NCBI RefSeq assembly: GCF_000964005.1
Contig: NZ_JXYP01000040.1
Coordinates: 1-64,000, forward strand
From: Williamsia herbipolensis
GTDB taxonomy: Bacteria; Actinomycetota; Actinomycetes; Mycobacteriales; Mycobacteriaceae
Length of the DNA: 64,000 nucleotides
Direction: 5' to 3'
Shown piece by piece: positions 55,977 to 64,000 of the stretch. Position numbers and translations under genes: made by a program. The notes beneath the pieces are model-generated. The model did not search any database. It was given only the letters and a program-made list of their open reading frames with translations, and was not told the origin of the DNA. The first letter of the stretch is position 1; every line of letters starts with the position of its first letter.

Positions 55977-57233
55977 TCAGTCGGGCAGTTTCGGGACCTC
56001 ACCGTGATCGGCGCGACCGAGAAGGACGCCACGGGTCAGCGCACCGGCGCCGAACCGCTCGCGAAGGCCGTCGACGGCGGCGTCGAGCGCCGAGGTGTCG
56101 AGGGTGACCTGGGCGCCGCTGGTCGATTCCCGGTGCTTCTCCTGCTCGCCGAACGGCAACGCCAACTGCACCGAATCGGCGTCGTCGAGATTGGCCAGGG
56201 AGATGCCGATCAGGGTGCAACCACGTTCGGTGAGGAGATCGGACGCGTCGGCGAGCAGCCGTCGGGCGCCGACCATGATGATCTGCGTCGAGGCCGTCGC
56301 CTCGTCGAGGGTGTGCGACCGCGTCGCGCGGGTGAAGTCGTCGAAGCGCAATCGCAGCACAAGGGTTCGGCAGACCCGGTTCGCATGGCGAAGGCGTCGA
56401 CCCAGCCTGTCGACGATGGCGACGACCGTCGCCTCGAGGTCACTCATCGCATGGGGTCCTCGCCCGATCGCCCGCTGCGATCCGATCGAGTGGCGGCGTT
56501 TGCCGACGTGGACCGGACGCGGATCGCGAGCCAGCGACAGCGCATAGAGGTGCGCTCCGGCCGATCGGCCGACCACCGAACCCAGCATCTCGTGGCCCAT
56601 GTCGGCGATGTCGCCGACGGTGTGGACGCCGCTGTCGTGCAGCTTCGCCGCGGTCACGGTGCCCACGCCCCACAGGCGTTCGACGGGCAGCGGGTGCAGG
56701 AACTCCAGTTCGGCGTGCGGGGCGACCTCGAGCAGCCCGTCGGGCTTCGCGACCGCGCTGGCCACCTTGGCGAGGAACTTCGTGCGGGCGATGCCGACGG
56801 TGATCGGCAGCCCGACCTCGGTGGCCACGCGGAGGCGGAGGCGTCGACCGATCTCCACGGGCGTCCCGCTGATCCGCCGGAGACCGCCGACGTCGAGGAA
56901 CGCCTCGTCGATCGATATCCCCTCGACCAGCGGTGTCGTGTCATGGAAGACGTCGAACACCGCGCGACTCGCCTCGGTGTAGGCATCGAACCGCGGCGGG
57001 ACGACCACCGCGTGCGGGCACAACCGCAACGCGGCACTGCCACCCATCGGGGTGCGGATGCCGAAGGCCTTCGCCTCGTAGCTCGCCGCGAGCACCACCC
57101 CGCCGCCGACGATCACCGGGCGACCACGCAGCCGTGGGTCGTCGCGCTGCTCGACCGAGGCGTAGAACGAGTCGAGGTCGGCGTGCAGGATCGACGCCGC
57201 ACCGTCGGTCGACACCCGCTCCCTCACGAACAC
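55977..57233 (-). CDS. dinB: DNA polymerase IV (DinB family)
   Basis: A Y-family translesion polymerase of about 418 residues. ILHADLDSFYASVEQRDDPRLRG holds the first catalytic Asp; GVVLAASYEAKAFGIRTPMGG, LVEGISIDEAFLDVGGL contain the second Asp-Glu pair; TVGIARTKFLAKVASAVAKPDGLL and ERLWGVGTVTAAKL (helix-hairpin-helix) follow; the little-finger domain covers SIGSQRAIGRG to the C-terminus. The C-terminal tail lacks a clear beta-clamp QLxLF peptide, though SVQLALPFGEQ near 360 is similar to the clamp motif. The start is uncertain (GTG 57233 or 57215, which follows AGGGAG). Inserts nucleotides opposite damaged bases with low fidelity. Confidence 0.91.
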   Translation of the reverse strand: MFVRERVSTDGAASILHADLDSFYASVEQRDDPRLRGRPVIVGGGVVLAASYEAKAFGIRTPMGGSAALRLCPHAVVVPPRFDAYTEASRAVFDVFHDTTPLVEGISIDEAFLDVGGLRRISGTPVEIGRRLRLRVATEVGLPITVGIARTKFLAKVASAVAKPDGLLEVAPHAELEFLHPLPVERLWGVGTVTAAKLHDSGVHTVGDIADMGHEMLGSVVGRSAGAHLYALSLARDPRPVHVGKRRHSIGSQRAIGRGPHAMSDLEATVVAIVDRLGRRLRHANRVCRTLVLRLRFDDFTRATRSHTLDEATASTQIIMVGARRLLADASDLLTERGCTLIGISLANLDDADSVQLALPFGEQEKHRESTSGAQVTLDTSALDAAVDGLRERFGAGALTRGVLLGRADHGEVPKLPD

Positions 57234-57337
57234 ATGTTCGCACCCGGCTCTGACATCGGCGCAGCGCCGGGCGGCTGCGGTCGCGCCGGCTCGTGCGATC
57301 GGCGGCGCCCGGATGCCGGAGCCGGTATGACTGAGGC

Positions 57338-58150
57338 ATGGCAAACAAGGTGCGCATCGGTGTCCAGCTCCAGCCACAACACTTCAGCGACTATTCGCAG
57401 ATCCGAGACGCGGTGCGCCGTGCCGAGGACATCGGCGTCGACGTCGCCTTCAACTGGGATCACTTCTTCCCGCTCTACGGCGACCCCGAGGGTTCGCATC
57501 TCGAGTGCTGGACCATGCTCGCCGCGTGGGCCGAGCAGACCTCGACCATCGAGATCGGCGCGCTGGTCACGTGCAACAGCTACCGCAACCCCGAACTGCT
57601 CGCCGACATGGCACGCACGGTCGACCACATCTCCGGCGGTCGACTCATCCTCGGCATCGGTTCGGGATGGTTCGAGCGGGACTACACCGAGTACGGCTAC
57701 GAGTTCGGCACGGCCGGTTCGCGATTGAACGCTCTCGGTGACGCCCTGCCCCGCATCGTCGACCGCTGGTCGAAGCTGAACCCGGCGCCCACCCGCGAGA
57801 TCCCGATCCTCATCGGAGGGGGTGGCGAGAAGAAGACCCTCAAGCACGTCGCGCGCTACGCCCACACGTGGCACTACTTCGTCGACCCGGAGTCCTACCG
57901 CCACAAGTCGGGCGTGCTCGAGGCGCACTGCGCCGACATCGGCCGCGACCCGTCCGAGATCGAGCATTCCGCCGGCGTCGAGTTCGACCCGAAGGCCGCG
58001 CTGGCCGACGGCCTCAAGGGCGTCGTCGAGCGGGCCGAACAGCTGCACGCCGAGGGCGTCACGTTCTTCACCGTCGGCGTCGGCGGACCCGATTACGAAC
58101 TCGCACCCGTCGCCGAGCTCTGCCGCTGGCGCGACTCGCTCTCGGGGTGA
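57338..58150 (+). CDS. LLM-class F420-dependent oxidoreductase
   Basis: A 270-residue luciferase-like oxidoreductase: VRIGVQLQPQHFSDYSQIRDAVRRAEDIGVDVAFNWDHFFPLYGD (in parts: VRIGVQLQPQHF, DIGVDVAFNWDHFFP), IEIGALVTCNSYRNPELLADMARTVDHISGGRLILGIGSGW, PILIGGGGEKKTLKHVARYAH. Actinobacterial members use F420 rather than FMN. The substrate is unknown. It overlaps the DCC-family gene by four bases and is divergent from dinB, the gap being 104 bases. Confidence 0.87.
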   Translation: MANKVRIGVQLQPQHFSDYSQIRDAVRRAEDIGVDVAFNWDHFFPLYGDPEGSHLECWTMLAAWAEQTSTIEIGALVTCNSYRNPELLADMARTVDHISGGRLILGIGSGWFERDYTEYGYEFGTAGSRLNALGDALPRIVDRWSKLNPAPTREIPILIGGGGEKKTLKHVARYAHTWHYFVDPESYRHKSGVLEAHCADIGRDPSEIEHSAGVEFDPKAALADGLKGVVERAEQLHAEGVTFFTVGVGGPDYELAPVAELCRWRDSLSG

Positions 58151-58560
58151 GCGCACCGCCGTCCGGCCCGGGTGTGCTGTTCTTCGACGGAAACTGCGGC
58201 ATGTGCACCCGGGCGCGAGATCTGTTGGAGCGCATGAACCGCACCGGCGATGTGCGACTCGAGCCGCTCCAGGCACCCGACTGCGCGCAGCGACTGTCGG
58301 CGGCGCTGGGTCGGCCGCTGGACGACGAGGAACTGATGGCGTCCATCTGGTGGCTCGGCGACGACGGCGCCGTGGTGTCGGCAGCGCAGGCCGCGGCCGT
58401 CGCATCGAGCGTGGCGACGGGGGTGTCGATTCCACGCATGCTCTACCGCGTCCCCGGTCTCGGGCCTCTCTCGGAGGTCGGCTACCGGTGGGTCGCCACG
58501 CATCGACAGTATTTTCCCGGCACCACCCCGCACTGCCAACGCACCCCGTCGGCCTGCTGA
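58147..58560 (+). CDS. DCC-family thiol-disulfide oxidoreductase-like protein
   Basis: A 137-residue protein with the DUF393/DCC signature GVLFFDGNCGMCTRARDLLERM, where the DGNCGMC motif supplies the CxxC redox pair. The later LEPLQAPDCAQRLSAAL and YRVPGLGPLSEVGYRWVATHR segments match the family. These proteins are predicted thioredoxin-fold oxidoreductases. The GTG start overlaps the F420 oxidoreductase stop codon, so co-translation is expected. Confidence 0.85.
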   Translation: MSAPPSGPGVLFFDGNCGMCTRARDLLERMNRTGDVRLEPLQAPDCAQRLSAALGRPLDDEELMASIWWLGDDGAVVSAAQAAAVASSVATGVSIPRMLYRVPGLGPLSEVGYRWVATHRQYFPGTTPHCQRTPSAC

Positions 58561-58622
58561 CCGAGCACGCACCGAGGTCTTCAGCATCCAGGTATTTCTC
58601 GCTCGCAATGGTAACGAACGGT

Positions 58623-58640
58623 TGGTACGTGTCGATACCA
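58623..58640. promoter_or_regulatory. Candidate operator TGGTA-N8-TACCA
   Basis: A perfect 5-bp inverted repeat with an 8-base spacer, 48 bases before the ATG of the small secreted protein, in a region that also contains ATGGTA at 58608. The geometry equals that of the GGTTA-N8-TAACC sites, though the half-site differs. Confidence 0.4.
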
Positions 58641-58688
58641 TCAGTGGGTCGCGATCTCCGCGGCCGCCACACGATGAGGAGATCTGCG

Positions 58689-59039
58689 ATGTCGAAGTCC
58701 ACCCGTACCGCCGCAGCACCGGCGTTGTTCGCCGCACTCGCCGCCGCCGGCGCCGTCACCGCCGGATCGGCGACGGCCGCACCCGGCCTGCCCGACCTGT
58801 CCATCTCGGCCGACCGCGGCACCTGCACGGTCACCGTCACCAATCTGGGCCCGGTGACCGCGATCAACTCCGCCGTGTTCACCCAGAACTTCGGCGGTCG
58901 CACGAGCCCTTCCGAGGACATCGCCCCCGGAGCCAGCCGACAGGTGCGCTACCTCGACTGCACCGGATTTCCCTCGATCACCTACGCCTACGACACCAAC
59001 GGTGACTCGAACCGGCTCAACAACGTGACCTTCCTCTAG
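58689..59039 (+). CDS. Small secreted protein with CARDB/immunoglobulin-like fold features
   Basis: A 116-residue exported protein: signal peptide AAPALFAALAAAGAVTAGSATA followed by a short beta-rich domain. LPDLSISADRGTCTVTVTNLGPVTA, the Cys/LDC pair (TCTVTV and RYLDCTG) likely forming one disulfide, and TYAYDTNGDSNRLNNVTFL at the end. The domain pattern (PDL...V.NxGP.....) recalls CARDB adhesion-like modules. The ATG at 58689 was chosen because GAGGAG lies seven bases upstream of it, whereas an ATG five codons earlier overlaps that site. Confidence 0.7.
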   Translation: MSKSTRTAAAPALFAALAAAGAVTAGSATAAPGLPDLSISADRGTCTVTVTNLGPVTAINSAVFTQNFGGRTSPSEDIAPGASRQVRYLDCTGFPSITYAYDTNGDSNRLNNVTFL

Positions 59040-59079
59040 CGGTCACAGAGGATGGGCCGGGTCTCTGCTTTGCCTATCG

Positions 59080-59109
59080 TTTACCTTTCGCCGGGCATCC
59101 CTTTACCTT
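59080..59109. promoter_or_regulatory. Direct repeat TTTACCTT, 22 bp apart (candidate PHO box)
   Basis: TTTACCTT occurs at 59080 and again at 59102, i.e. exactly two helical turns apart in the same orientation, 60 to 90 bases before the PhoX-type phosphatase gene. Response regulators of the PhoP/PhoB/RegX3 class bind direct repeats with 11-bp or 22-bp phasing, so this is a candidate phosphate-control site. Confidence 0.45.
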
Positions 59110-59164
59110 CGATGCGTAGCGTCCCCGCGGTCCGTCCTTCCCCCACAGCCCTGGGAGAGTTCTC

Positions 59165-61249
59165 GTGGTCCGCATCGCGCTGCCCCTGTTCGCCCCTGCC
59201 TCGTCTGCGCCCGGCTCGTCGAGTCGCGCGCATGTCACCTGCAAGTACAAGTGCGGCGAGGCGTGCTGGCAGGAGCCCGGCAACACCAGCGACAACGAGT
59301 ACTTCGGCGACGTCGTCCGGTCGATGGTGTCGCGACGATCGGTGCTGAGGGGCACGGCGACCGCCGCGATCGGTCTCGGCGCCGCGTCGGCGCTCGCGGC
59401 CTGCGGCGACGACGGCGGTTCGGCGACGTCGGCACCCTCGACGCCGCCGGTCACCGGGACGGGTACCGGTGACGGTATGAACTTCGCCGCGGTGGCCCCC
59501 AACACCACCGACGCCGTCGTGATCCCGGCCGGCTATGAGCAGTCGGTGGTGATCCGGTGGGGCGACCCGGTGATCCCCGGGGCTCCCGAATTCGACTTCA
59601 CCGCACAGACTCCGGAGGCGCAGGCGAAGCAGTTCGGCTTCAACAACGACTTCGCCGGTCTCATCGCGATAGACGGTGAGCCCGACCGGTTTTATCTGGT
59701 GTGCAACCAGGAGTACACGACCGAGGAGTTCATGTTCGCCGGCTACATGGCGAAGAACCCCACCGAGAACCAGGCGCGTGTCTCGATGGCGGCGCACGGG
59801 ATCACCGTGGTCGAGGTGGCCGCCGAATCGGGTAGCGGGAAGCTGACCCCGGTGGTGGGCCAACGCAATCGGCGTATCACCGCGAGCACGCCGTTCACCC
59901 TCACCGGCCCGGCCGCGGGCAGCGAGTTCGTGAAGACCTCCGCCGATCCGGCCGGGACCACGATCCTGGGCACCATCGCGAACTGTTCGGGCGGTCTCAC
60001 GCCCTGGGGCACGATGCTCTCCGGCGAGGAGAACTACAACAACTACTTCGCCGGCGCCGACGGGATCACCGACAAGGCCACCAGGGAGCGACTCGACCGG
60101 TACAGCTTCGCCGACGAGTCGGACTACCACCAGTGGGGGCGCTACGAGCAGCGCTTCGACCTGTCGAAAAATCCCAACGAGGCCAACCGGTTCGGCTACA
60201 TCGTGGAGGTGAACCCGCACGATCCGTCGTCGACGCCGATCAAGCACTCCTCGATGGGACGGCTGAAGCACGAATCGGCGAACATCTTCGTCACCTCCGA
60301 CGGCACCGTCGTCGCCTACACGGGCGACGACGAGCGCTTCGAGTACATCTACAAGTTCGTCTCGAGCCGCAAGATCCGTTCGGGCAGCGGCAATTCGGCG
60401 ATGCGGGACAACATGCGCATCCTCGAGGTCGGCACCCTCTATGTCGCGAAGCTGACCGGGGACTCCCCGCAGAGCATCGACGGCGCGGGGAAGTTGCCCG
60501 CAGACGGCAAGTTCGCCGGTTCGGGTACGTGGCTCCCGCTGTTGACGGTGAACGAGGACGGGACGTCGGAGTCGCGGATCGACGGTATGACCGCCGCCGA
60601 GGTCGCGGTGTTCACCCGCGTCGCCGCCGACAAGGCCGGTGCCACCAAGATGGATCGTCCCGAGGACATCGAACCCCACCCCAAGACCGGAAAGGTGTAC
60701 TGCGCGTTGACCAACAACACCAAGCGCGGTACCGAGGGCAAGGCGGCGGCCGACGAGGCGAACCCGCGCAACGAGAACAAGAACGGCCAGATCATCGAGT
60801 TCACCGACGATCACGCCGGTACCGCGTTCACCTGGGAGTTGCTGCTGGTCTGCGGCGATCCCGCCGCGGCCGACACCTACTACGGCGGGTTCGACAAGAC
60901 GAAGGTCAGCCCCATCTCGTGCCCCGACAACGTCGCCTTCGATCCGCACGGCAATCTGTGGATCTCGACCGACGGCAACGCGTTGAAGAGCAACGACGGG
61001 CTGTTCGCCGTCGCGCTCGAGGGTGCGAATCGCGGTGAGACCAAGCAGTTCCTCACCGTGCCCAAGGGTGCCGAGACGTGCGGGCCGATCATCACCTCCG
61101 ACCGCATCATCGTGTGCGTCCAGCATCCGGGTGAGACCGATGACGCCAGTGCCGACGCGCCCGCATCGAACTGGCCCGACGGCGGCTCGGCCCAGCCGCG
61201 ACCGTCGGTGGTCGCGGTGTGGAAGACCGGCGGCAAGATCGGCGTGTGA
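59165..61249 (+). CDS. PhoX family (DUF839) alkaline phosphatase
   Basis: A 694-residue exported protein. A twin-arginine signal is visible after about 55 residues (SRRSVLRGTATAAIGLG, ending ALAACG, which may also be a lipobox). The beta-propeller-like PhoX/DUF839 body contains NCSGGLTPWGTMLSGEENYNNYF (in parts: LTPWGTMLSGEE), YGYIVEVNPHDPSSTPIKHSSMGR, and a C-terminal DNVAFDPHGNLWISTDG plus TCGPIITSDRIIVCVQHPGE. PhoX enzymes are calcium- and iron-dependent phosphomonoesterases exported by Tat. The ATG at 59342 before SRRSVL is an alternative start; the longer form has 3 Cys (CKYKCGEAC) before the signal, which is unusual but also in homologues I recall. Confidence 0.87.
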   Translation: MVRIALPLFAPASSAPGSSSRAHVTCKYKCGEACWQEPGNTSDNEYFGDVVRSMVSRRSVLRGTATAAIGLGAASALAACGDDGGSATSAPSTPPVTGTGTGDGMNFAAVAPNTTDAVVIPAGYEQSVVIRWGDPVIPGAPEFDFTAQTPEAQAKQFGFNNDFAGLIAIDGEPDRFYLVCNQEYTTEEFMFAGYMAKNPTENQARVSMAAHGITVVEVAAESGSGKLTPVVGQRNRRITASTPFTLTGPAAGSEFVKTSADPAGTTILGTIANCSGGLTPWGTMLSGEENYNNYFAGADGITDKATRERLDRYSFADESDYHQWGRYEQRFDLSKNPNEANRFGYIVEVNPHDPSSTPIKHSSMGRLKHESANIFVTSDGTVVAYTGDDERFEYIYKFVSSRKIRSGSGNSAMRDNMRILEVGTLYVAKLTGDSPQSIDGAGKLPADGKFAGSGTWLPLLTVNEDGTSESRIDGMTAAEVAVFTRVAADKAGATKMDRPEDIEPHPKTGKVYCALTNNTKRGTEGKAAADEANPRNENKNGQIIEFTDDHAGTAFTWELLLVCGDPAAADTYYGGFDKTKVSPISCPDNVAFDPHGNLWISTDGNALKSNDGLFAVALEGANRGETKQFLTVPKGAETCGPIITSDRIIVCVQHPGETDDASADAPASNWPDGGSAQPRPSVVAVWKTGGKIGV

Positions 61250-61264
61250 CCCGCGGGCGGGCCG

Positions 61265-61657
61265 TCAGCGCGCCGGGGTCTCGCGTCGCGAGAGTGCGGC
61301 GAGCGAGGACACGACCCCGGCACCGTTGATGACCGCCCACGCGATGTTGCCGGGTTTGCCCGAACGGAGCGCGGCGACAGCGTGATTCGTTCCGAACAGC
61401 GCGGACAGCACGGTGAGACCACGGAGCTGGGCGCGGATCGGATCGCTGTCGCCGGCGACGATGGCGCCACCGGCGACGAGCGTGCCGAGGTTCCAAATCG
61501 CGATCTCGCGCTGCCACCCGGCGTTGACGCCCCACGCGGTGGTCTCGGCGAACTTCTCCGGGAACACGCCCTGCACGACGAGCGCGGCGGCGGTGCCCGC
61601 CAACCAGGTCGCGGTGGCGGTTCGGACGGTGGGCAGATACACGGTTCCCCCTCGCAT
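61265..61657 (-). CDS. Small membrane protein, function unknown
   Basis: A 130-residue protein with about three to four hydrophobic segments (ATWLAGTAAALVVQGVF, IWNLGTLVAGGAIVAG, GLTVLSALFGTNHAVA, NIAWAVINGAGVVSSLAA). No catalytic motif. Belongs to the group of 'hypothetical membrane proteins' of similar length in Mycobacteriales. It converges on the PhoX gene (16 bases between) and is divergent from the acyl-CoA dehydrogenase, sharing an intergenic region with a strong palindrome. Confidence 0.7.
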   Translation of the reverse strand: MRGGTVYLPTVRTATATWLAGTAAALVVQGVFPEKFAETTAWGVNAGWQREIAIWNLGTLVAGGAIVAGDSDPIRAQLRGLTVLSALFGTNHAVAALRSGKPGNIAWAVINGAGVVSSLAALSRRETPAR

Positions 61658-61730
61658 GCTCGTGGATCAGATGGGCTCGACGATACAACTGCGCCCGCGG
61701 CGACCGTAGGGCTCAGACGGCCCCCGATTC

Positions 61731-61750
61731 CGGTTAACATCGATTAACCG
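61731..61750. promoter_or_regulatory. Palindromic operator CGGTTAA-N6-TTAACCG
   Basis: A perfect 7-bp inverted repeat with 6-base spacer, 46 bases before the acyl-CoA dehydrogenase ATG and 74 bases from the divergent membrane protein start. It has the GGTTA-N8-TAACC core also found at 10572 upstream of the other acyl-CoA dehydrogenase gene. Confidence 0.6.
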
Positions 61751-61795
61751 ATTGCTCGTGCATCGGAGTCCGCGAACCCGAGGGGGCAGCCCGCC

Positions 61796-62953
61796 ATGAC
61801 CACCACCGACTTCGACCTGTTCGCACTTCCGGAGGAGCACGTCGCGCTCCGCGAGGCCATCCGGGATCTGTCCGAGAAGCAGATCGCGCCCCATGCCGCC
61901 GAGGTCGACGAGGACTCCCGCTACCCCGACGAGGCGCTGGCGGCGCTGAGCGCGGCGGGCTTCGCCGCTCTGCACGTCCCCGACGAGTTCGGCGGCCAGG
62001 GCGCCGACGGGGTCGCGGTGTGCATCGCGATCGAGGAGGTCGCGCGGGTCTGCGCGGCGTCGTCGATGATCCCGATCGCCAACAAACTGGGTACCACCGG
62101 TCTCATCCTCCGCGGCTCCGACGACCTCAAAAACCAGGTGCTGCCGTCGGTCGCGTCGGGCGACGCCATCGCCGCCTACGCCTTGTCGGAGCGGGAGGCG
62201 GGCAGCGACGCCGCGGCTATGCGGACCCGTGCGCGCGCCGACGGTGACGGCTGGGTACTCGACGGCGCCAAGTGCTGGATCACCAACGGCGGCAAGGCCT
62301 CCTGGTACACCGTGATGGCGGTGACCGACCCCGACAAGGGCGCCAACGGGATCTCGTCGTTCATGGTGCACGCCGATGACGAAGGGTTCGTGGTCGGGCC
62401 GAAGGAACGCAAGATGGGCCTGCACGGCTCGCCGACCGCCGAGATCTATTTCGAGAAGTGTCGTATCCCGGGCGACCGGATCATCGGTGAACCCGGCACC
62501 GGGTTCAAGACCGCACTCACCACGCTCGACCACACCCGCCCGACGATCGGTGCGCAGGCCGTCGGCATCGCGCAGGGCGCACTCGACGCCACCATCGCCT
62601 ACGTCAAGGACCGCAAGCAGTTCGGAAAGGCCATCGCCCAGTTCCAGGGCGTCGAGTTCATGATCGCCGACATGGCGATGAAGATCGAGGCCGCGCGTCT
62701 GCTGGTCTACTCCGCCGCCGCCCGCGCCGAACGCGGCGAGTCGGCGTTGGCCTTCCAGGCGTCGGCATCGAAGTGTTTCGCCTCCGATGTCGCCATGGAG
62801 GTCACCACGAATGCCGTGCAGCTCTTCGGCGGCGCCGGCTACACCCGCGACTTCCCGGTGGAGCGGATGATGCGCGACGCCAAGATCACCCAGATCTACG
62901 AGGGCACCAACCAGATCCAGCGAGTGGTGATGGCGCGCGCACTGCTGCGCTGA
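61796..62953 (+). CDS. Acyl-CoA dehydrogenase (FadE25-like)
   Basis: A 385-residue acyl-CoA dehydrogenase with full consensus: [93 protein letters not shown] (in parts: [23 protein letters not shown]) and the C-terminal [44 protein letters not shown] (catalytic Glu in IYEGTNQIQ). It removes hydrogen from the alpha-beta bond of acyl-CoAs, probably short- to medium-chain, passing electrons to ETF. Unlike the enzyme at 10612 it has the canonical EGT catalytic Glu. Confidence 0.9.
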   Translation: MTTTDFDLFALPEEHVALREAIRDLSEKQIAPHAAEVDEDSRYPDEALAALSAAGFAALHVPDEFGGQGADGVAVCIAIEEVARVCAASSMIPIANKLGTTGLILRGSDDLKNQVLPSVASGDAIAAYALSEREAGSDAAAMRTRARADGDGWVLDGAKCWITNGGKASWYTVMAVTDPDKGANGISSFMVHADDEGFVVGPKERKMGLHGSPTAEIYFEKCRIPGDRIIGEPGTGFKTALTTLDHTRPTIGAQAVGIAQGALDATIAYVKDRKQFGKAIAQFQGVEFMIADMAMKIEAARLLVYSAAARAERGESALAFQASASKCFASDVAMEVTTNAVQLFGGAGYTRDFPVERMMRDAKITQIYEGTNQIQRVVMARALLR

Positions 62954-62965
62954 CGACCCTTCCGC

Positions 62966-63292
62966 TCAGAAGCAGAACTCGCCGGGGTTACAGGCAACCG
63001 CGGCGACGACCACGACTGCCACGATGACCGCGAGCAGAGCGACGGCGATCGTCAGCCGAGTCCGTCGGTATCCCGCGAACACGAGAAACGGGCTTGCCCA
63101 CACGGCGATGGTCGCGATCACCCACCACACTCCCGATGCGGACGCGTGTAATTCACCGCCGTCGCAACTGGAGTCCGCTGCGAGGAACACCCCGATGACC
63201 ACACAGGGGTAGGCCAACAGCGTCCACCCCGCGACGGCGCCGACGAAAGCCAGGGCTCGCCACACCGTCCGCGTCTCGATCCAGATCTCCAT
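62966..63292 (-). CDS. Small membrane protein, function unknown
   Basis: A 108-residue protein with three hydrophobic helices (WRALAFVGAVAGWTLLAYPCVVIGVFLA, ASGVWWVIATIAVWASPFLVFAGY, LTIAVALLAVIVAVVVVAAVA; residues about 11-37, 51-72 and 80-100) and an external loop with ADSSCDGGE. It ends in CNPGEFCF, so extracytoplasmic Cys pairs are likely. No family is recognised. It converges on the acyl-CoA dehydrogenase with a 12-base gap. Confidence 0.65.
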   Translation of the reverse strand: MEIWIETRTVWRALAFVGAVAGWTLLAYPCVVIGVFLAADSSCDGGELHASASGVWWVIATIAVWASPFLVFAGYRRTRLTIAVALLAVIVAVVVVAAVACNPGEFCF

Positions 63293-63340
63293 GCGGTCGA
63301 GAGTGCCCCGCAGCGTGGGCCGTCGAATCGGGGAAACTAC

Positions 63341-64000
63341 TCAGGCGGCCGGCGTCGCGGGCAGGAGGCGGTCGACGACGTCGGTGAGGGTGACGATCCC
63401 GCGCACCGCGTCGCCCTCGGGTGACCGCACGATCGCGAGGTGCGTGCGGGATTCGCGCATGGTGCGCAGCACCTGGTGCACCGGTTCGGCGGCGTCGACC
63501 CAGAGCGGCGAGCGCATGATGTCACCGGCCGTGGAGCCCTCCGGTGCGGTGAGCCCGTCGCGCACGTGCACCACGCCGACGATCTTGCCCGCCGCCCACA
63601 CCAGCAGGCGCAGATGCCCAGTGGTGTGCGCCGCCGAACGGATCTCGGAGATCGGCGAGCCGACGTCGACGGTGGCGGGCACCGATTCGCCCACGATGTC
63701 GCCGACGGTGAGGCGTTCGATCTCCAGGGCACTGATGAGACGTCCGTGGTAGCGCTCGTCGAGTGTTCCCACGGTGCCGGAGTGCTCCACCAGGTGCCGG
63801 AGCCCGTCGGTGTCCTGGGTGCCGTCGGTCTGGTCGACCGGCTCGACACCGACACGTCGCAGGCACCAGTTGGCGGCGGAGTTCAGGGCGACGAGCAGCG
63901 GGCGGGTTAACCACATGAAGCCGCGCATCGGGATCGCGAGCAGCGTCGCCGACCGCTCCGGGTGGGCGATGGCCCAGGACTTCGGTGCCATCTCACCGAC
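63341..64000 (-). CDS. CorC/HlyC-type protein (CNNM-CBS), partial, 5' end off-window
   Basis: The frame is open to the window edge; the in-frame Met at 63991 is internal, since GEMAPKSWAIAHPERSATLL is the conserved end of the DUF21 (CNNM) membrane domain, which must begin upstream. The visible part has a final membrane-flanking segment (FMWLTRPLLVALNSAANWCLRRVGV), then a CBS-domain pair: RLTVGDIVGESVPATVDVGSPI with RLLVWAAGKIVGVVHVRDGL, and TAGDIMRSPLWVDAAEPV with LAIVRSPEGDAVRGIVTLTDVVD. No CorC_HlyC terminal domain follows before the stop. The family is linked to Mg2+/Co2+ transport and its regulation by nucleotides. Confidence 0.84.
   Translation of the reverse strand, partial: VGEMAPKSWAIAHPERSATLLAIPMRGFMWLTRPLLVALNSAANWCLRRVGVEPVDQTDGTQDTDGLRHLVEHSGTVGTLDERYHGRLISALEIERLTVGDIVGESVPATVDVGSPISEIRSAAHTTGHLRLLVWAAGKIVGVVHVRDGLTAPEGSTAGDIMRSPLWVDAAEPVHQVLRTMRESRTHLAIVRSPEGDAVRGIVTLTDVVDRLLPATPAA

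Noticed and set aside
59081-61126. A 680-codon minus-strand frame opposite the PhoX gene
   Set aside because: No domain and biased composition; the plus-strand PhoX frame is clearly coding.

Overview
The window reads as chromosomal DNA of a high-GC, mycolic-acid-producing actinobacterium (order Mycobacteriales). Supporting evidence: an antigen-85-type mycolyltransferase homologue, several F420-type LLM oxidoreductases, two secreted LIP-type lipases, and a conserved block ino1 - padR - DUF5318 - ponA - GT87 - rpsF - ssb - rpsR - rplI - dnaB that matches the known Mycobacterium tuberculosis Rv0046c-Rv0058 neighbourhood in gene content. A Gordonia-like genus is my inference from protein style; no database was searched. 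I saw no rRNA, tRNA, CRISPR array, prophage or insertion sequence.

Layout. 1-10.4 kb: a frameshifted repeat-tailed membrane protein, a secreted DUF1524 nuclease, a PrmC-like methyltransferase, an SDR/DUF2867 protein, an APC permease, a mycolyltransferase-like esterase, a MarR/DHA2 exporter pair, a small membrane protein/winged-helix regulator pair behind an elaborate palindrome, and a molbindin. 10.6-24.8 kb: an acyl-CoA dehydrogenase, an SDR, a second DUF1524 nuclease with an Excalibur domain, an SNF2 helicase overlapping a SWIM-finger gene, a large inverted repeat, a FAD oxidoreductase, an SRPBCC protein, a decayed alpha/beta hydrolase, a twin-RCK potassium channel, and a phosphotransferase/F420 oxidoreductase pair. 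24.9-34.8 kb: a DUF305 lipoprotein, MarR/DoxX with twin operators, a flavin monooxygenase, an AraC regulator, an ABC-F protein, a LIP lipase, a frameshifted DUF4262 gene, and a less GC-rich patch with an unrecognised lipoprotein.

34.8-53 kb is the replication/ribosome/cell-wall core. DnaB carries two inteins, one in the P-loop with class 3 signatures and one full-length with LAGLIDADG motifs. It is separated from rplI-rpsR-ssb-rpsF by two plus-strand genes. A phosphotransferase-DUF7065-type fusion, two GT87 glycosyltransferases and an acetyltransferase lie before ponA, DUF5318, padR and ino1. 53-64 kb: a RibD-like reductase, a quinone-reductase-like MDR, a second LIP lipase, dinB, an F420 oxidoreductase with a DCC protein, a PhoX-type phosphatase, an acyl-CoA dehydrogenase and the C-terminal part of a CorC/HlyC-type protein.

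Common threads are envelope and lipid metabolism (mycolyltransferase, lipases, acyl-CoA dehydrogenases, GT87, PonA, inositol synthesis) and small regulator-target pairs with visible palindromic operators. Four genes carry apparent frameshifts, three of them next to short G or C runs, so assembly error must be considered before calling them natural pseudogenes. The most interesting signals are the double-intein DnaB, a GGTTA-N8-TAACC operator shared by the two acyl-CoA dehydrogenase genes, the 146-bp inverted repeat made of 21-bp units, and the phosphotransferase fusion that has lost a metal-ligand Asp.
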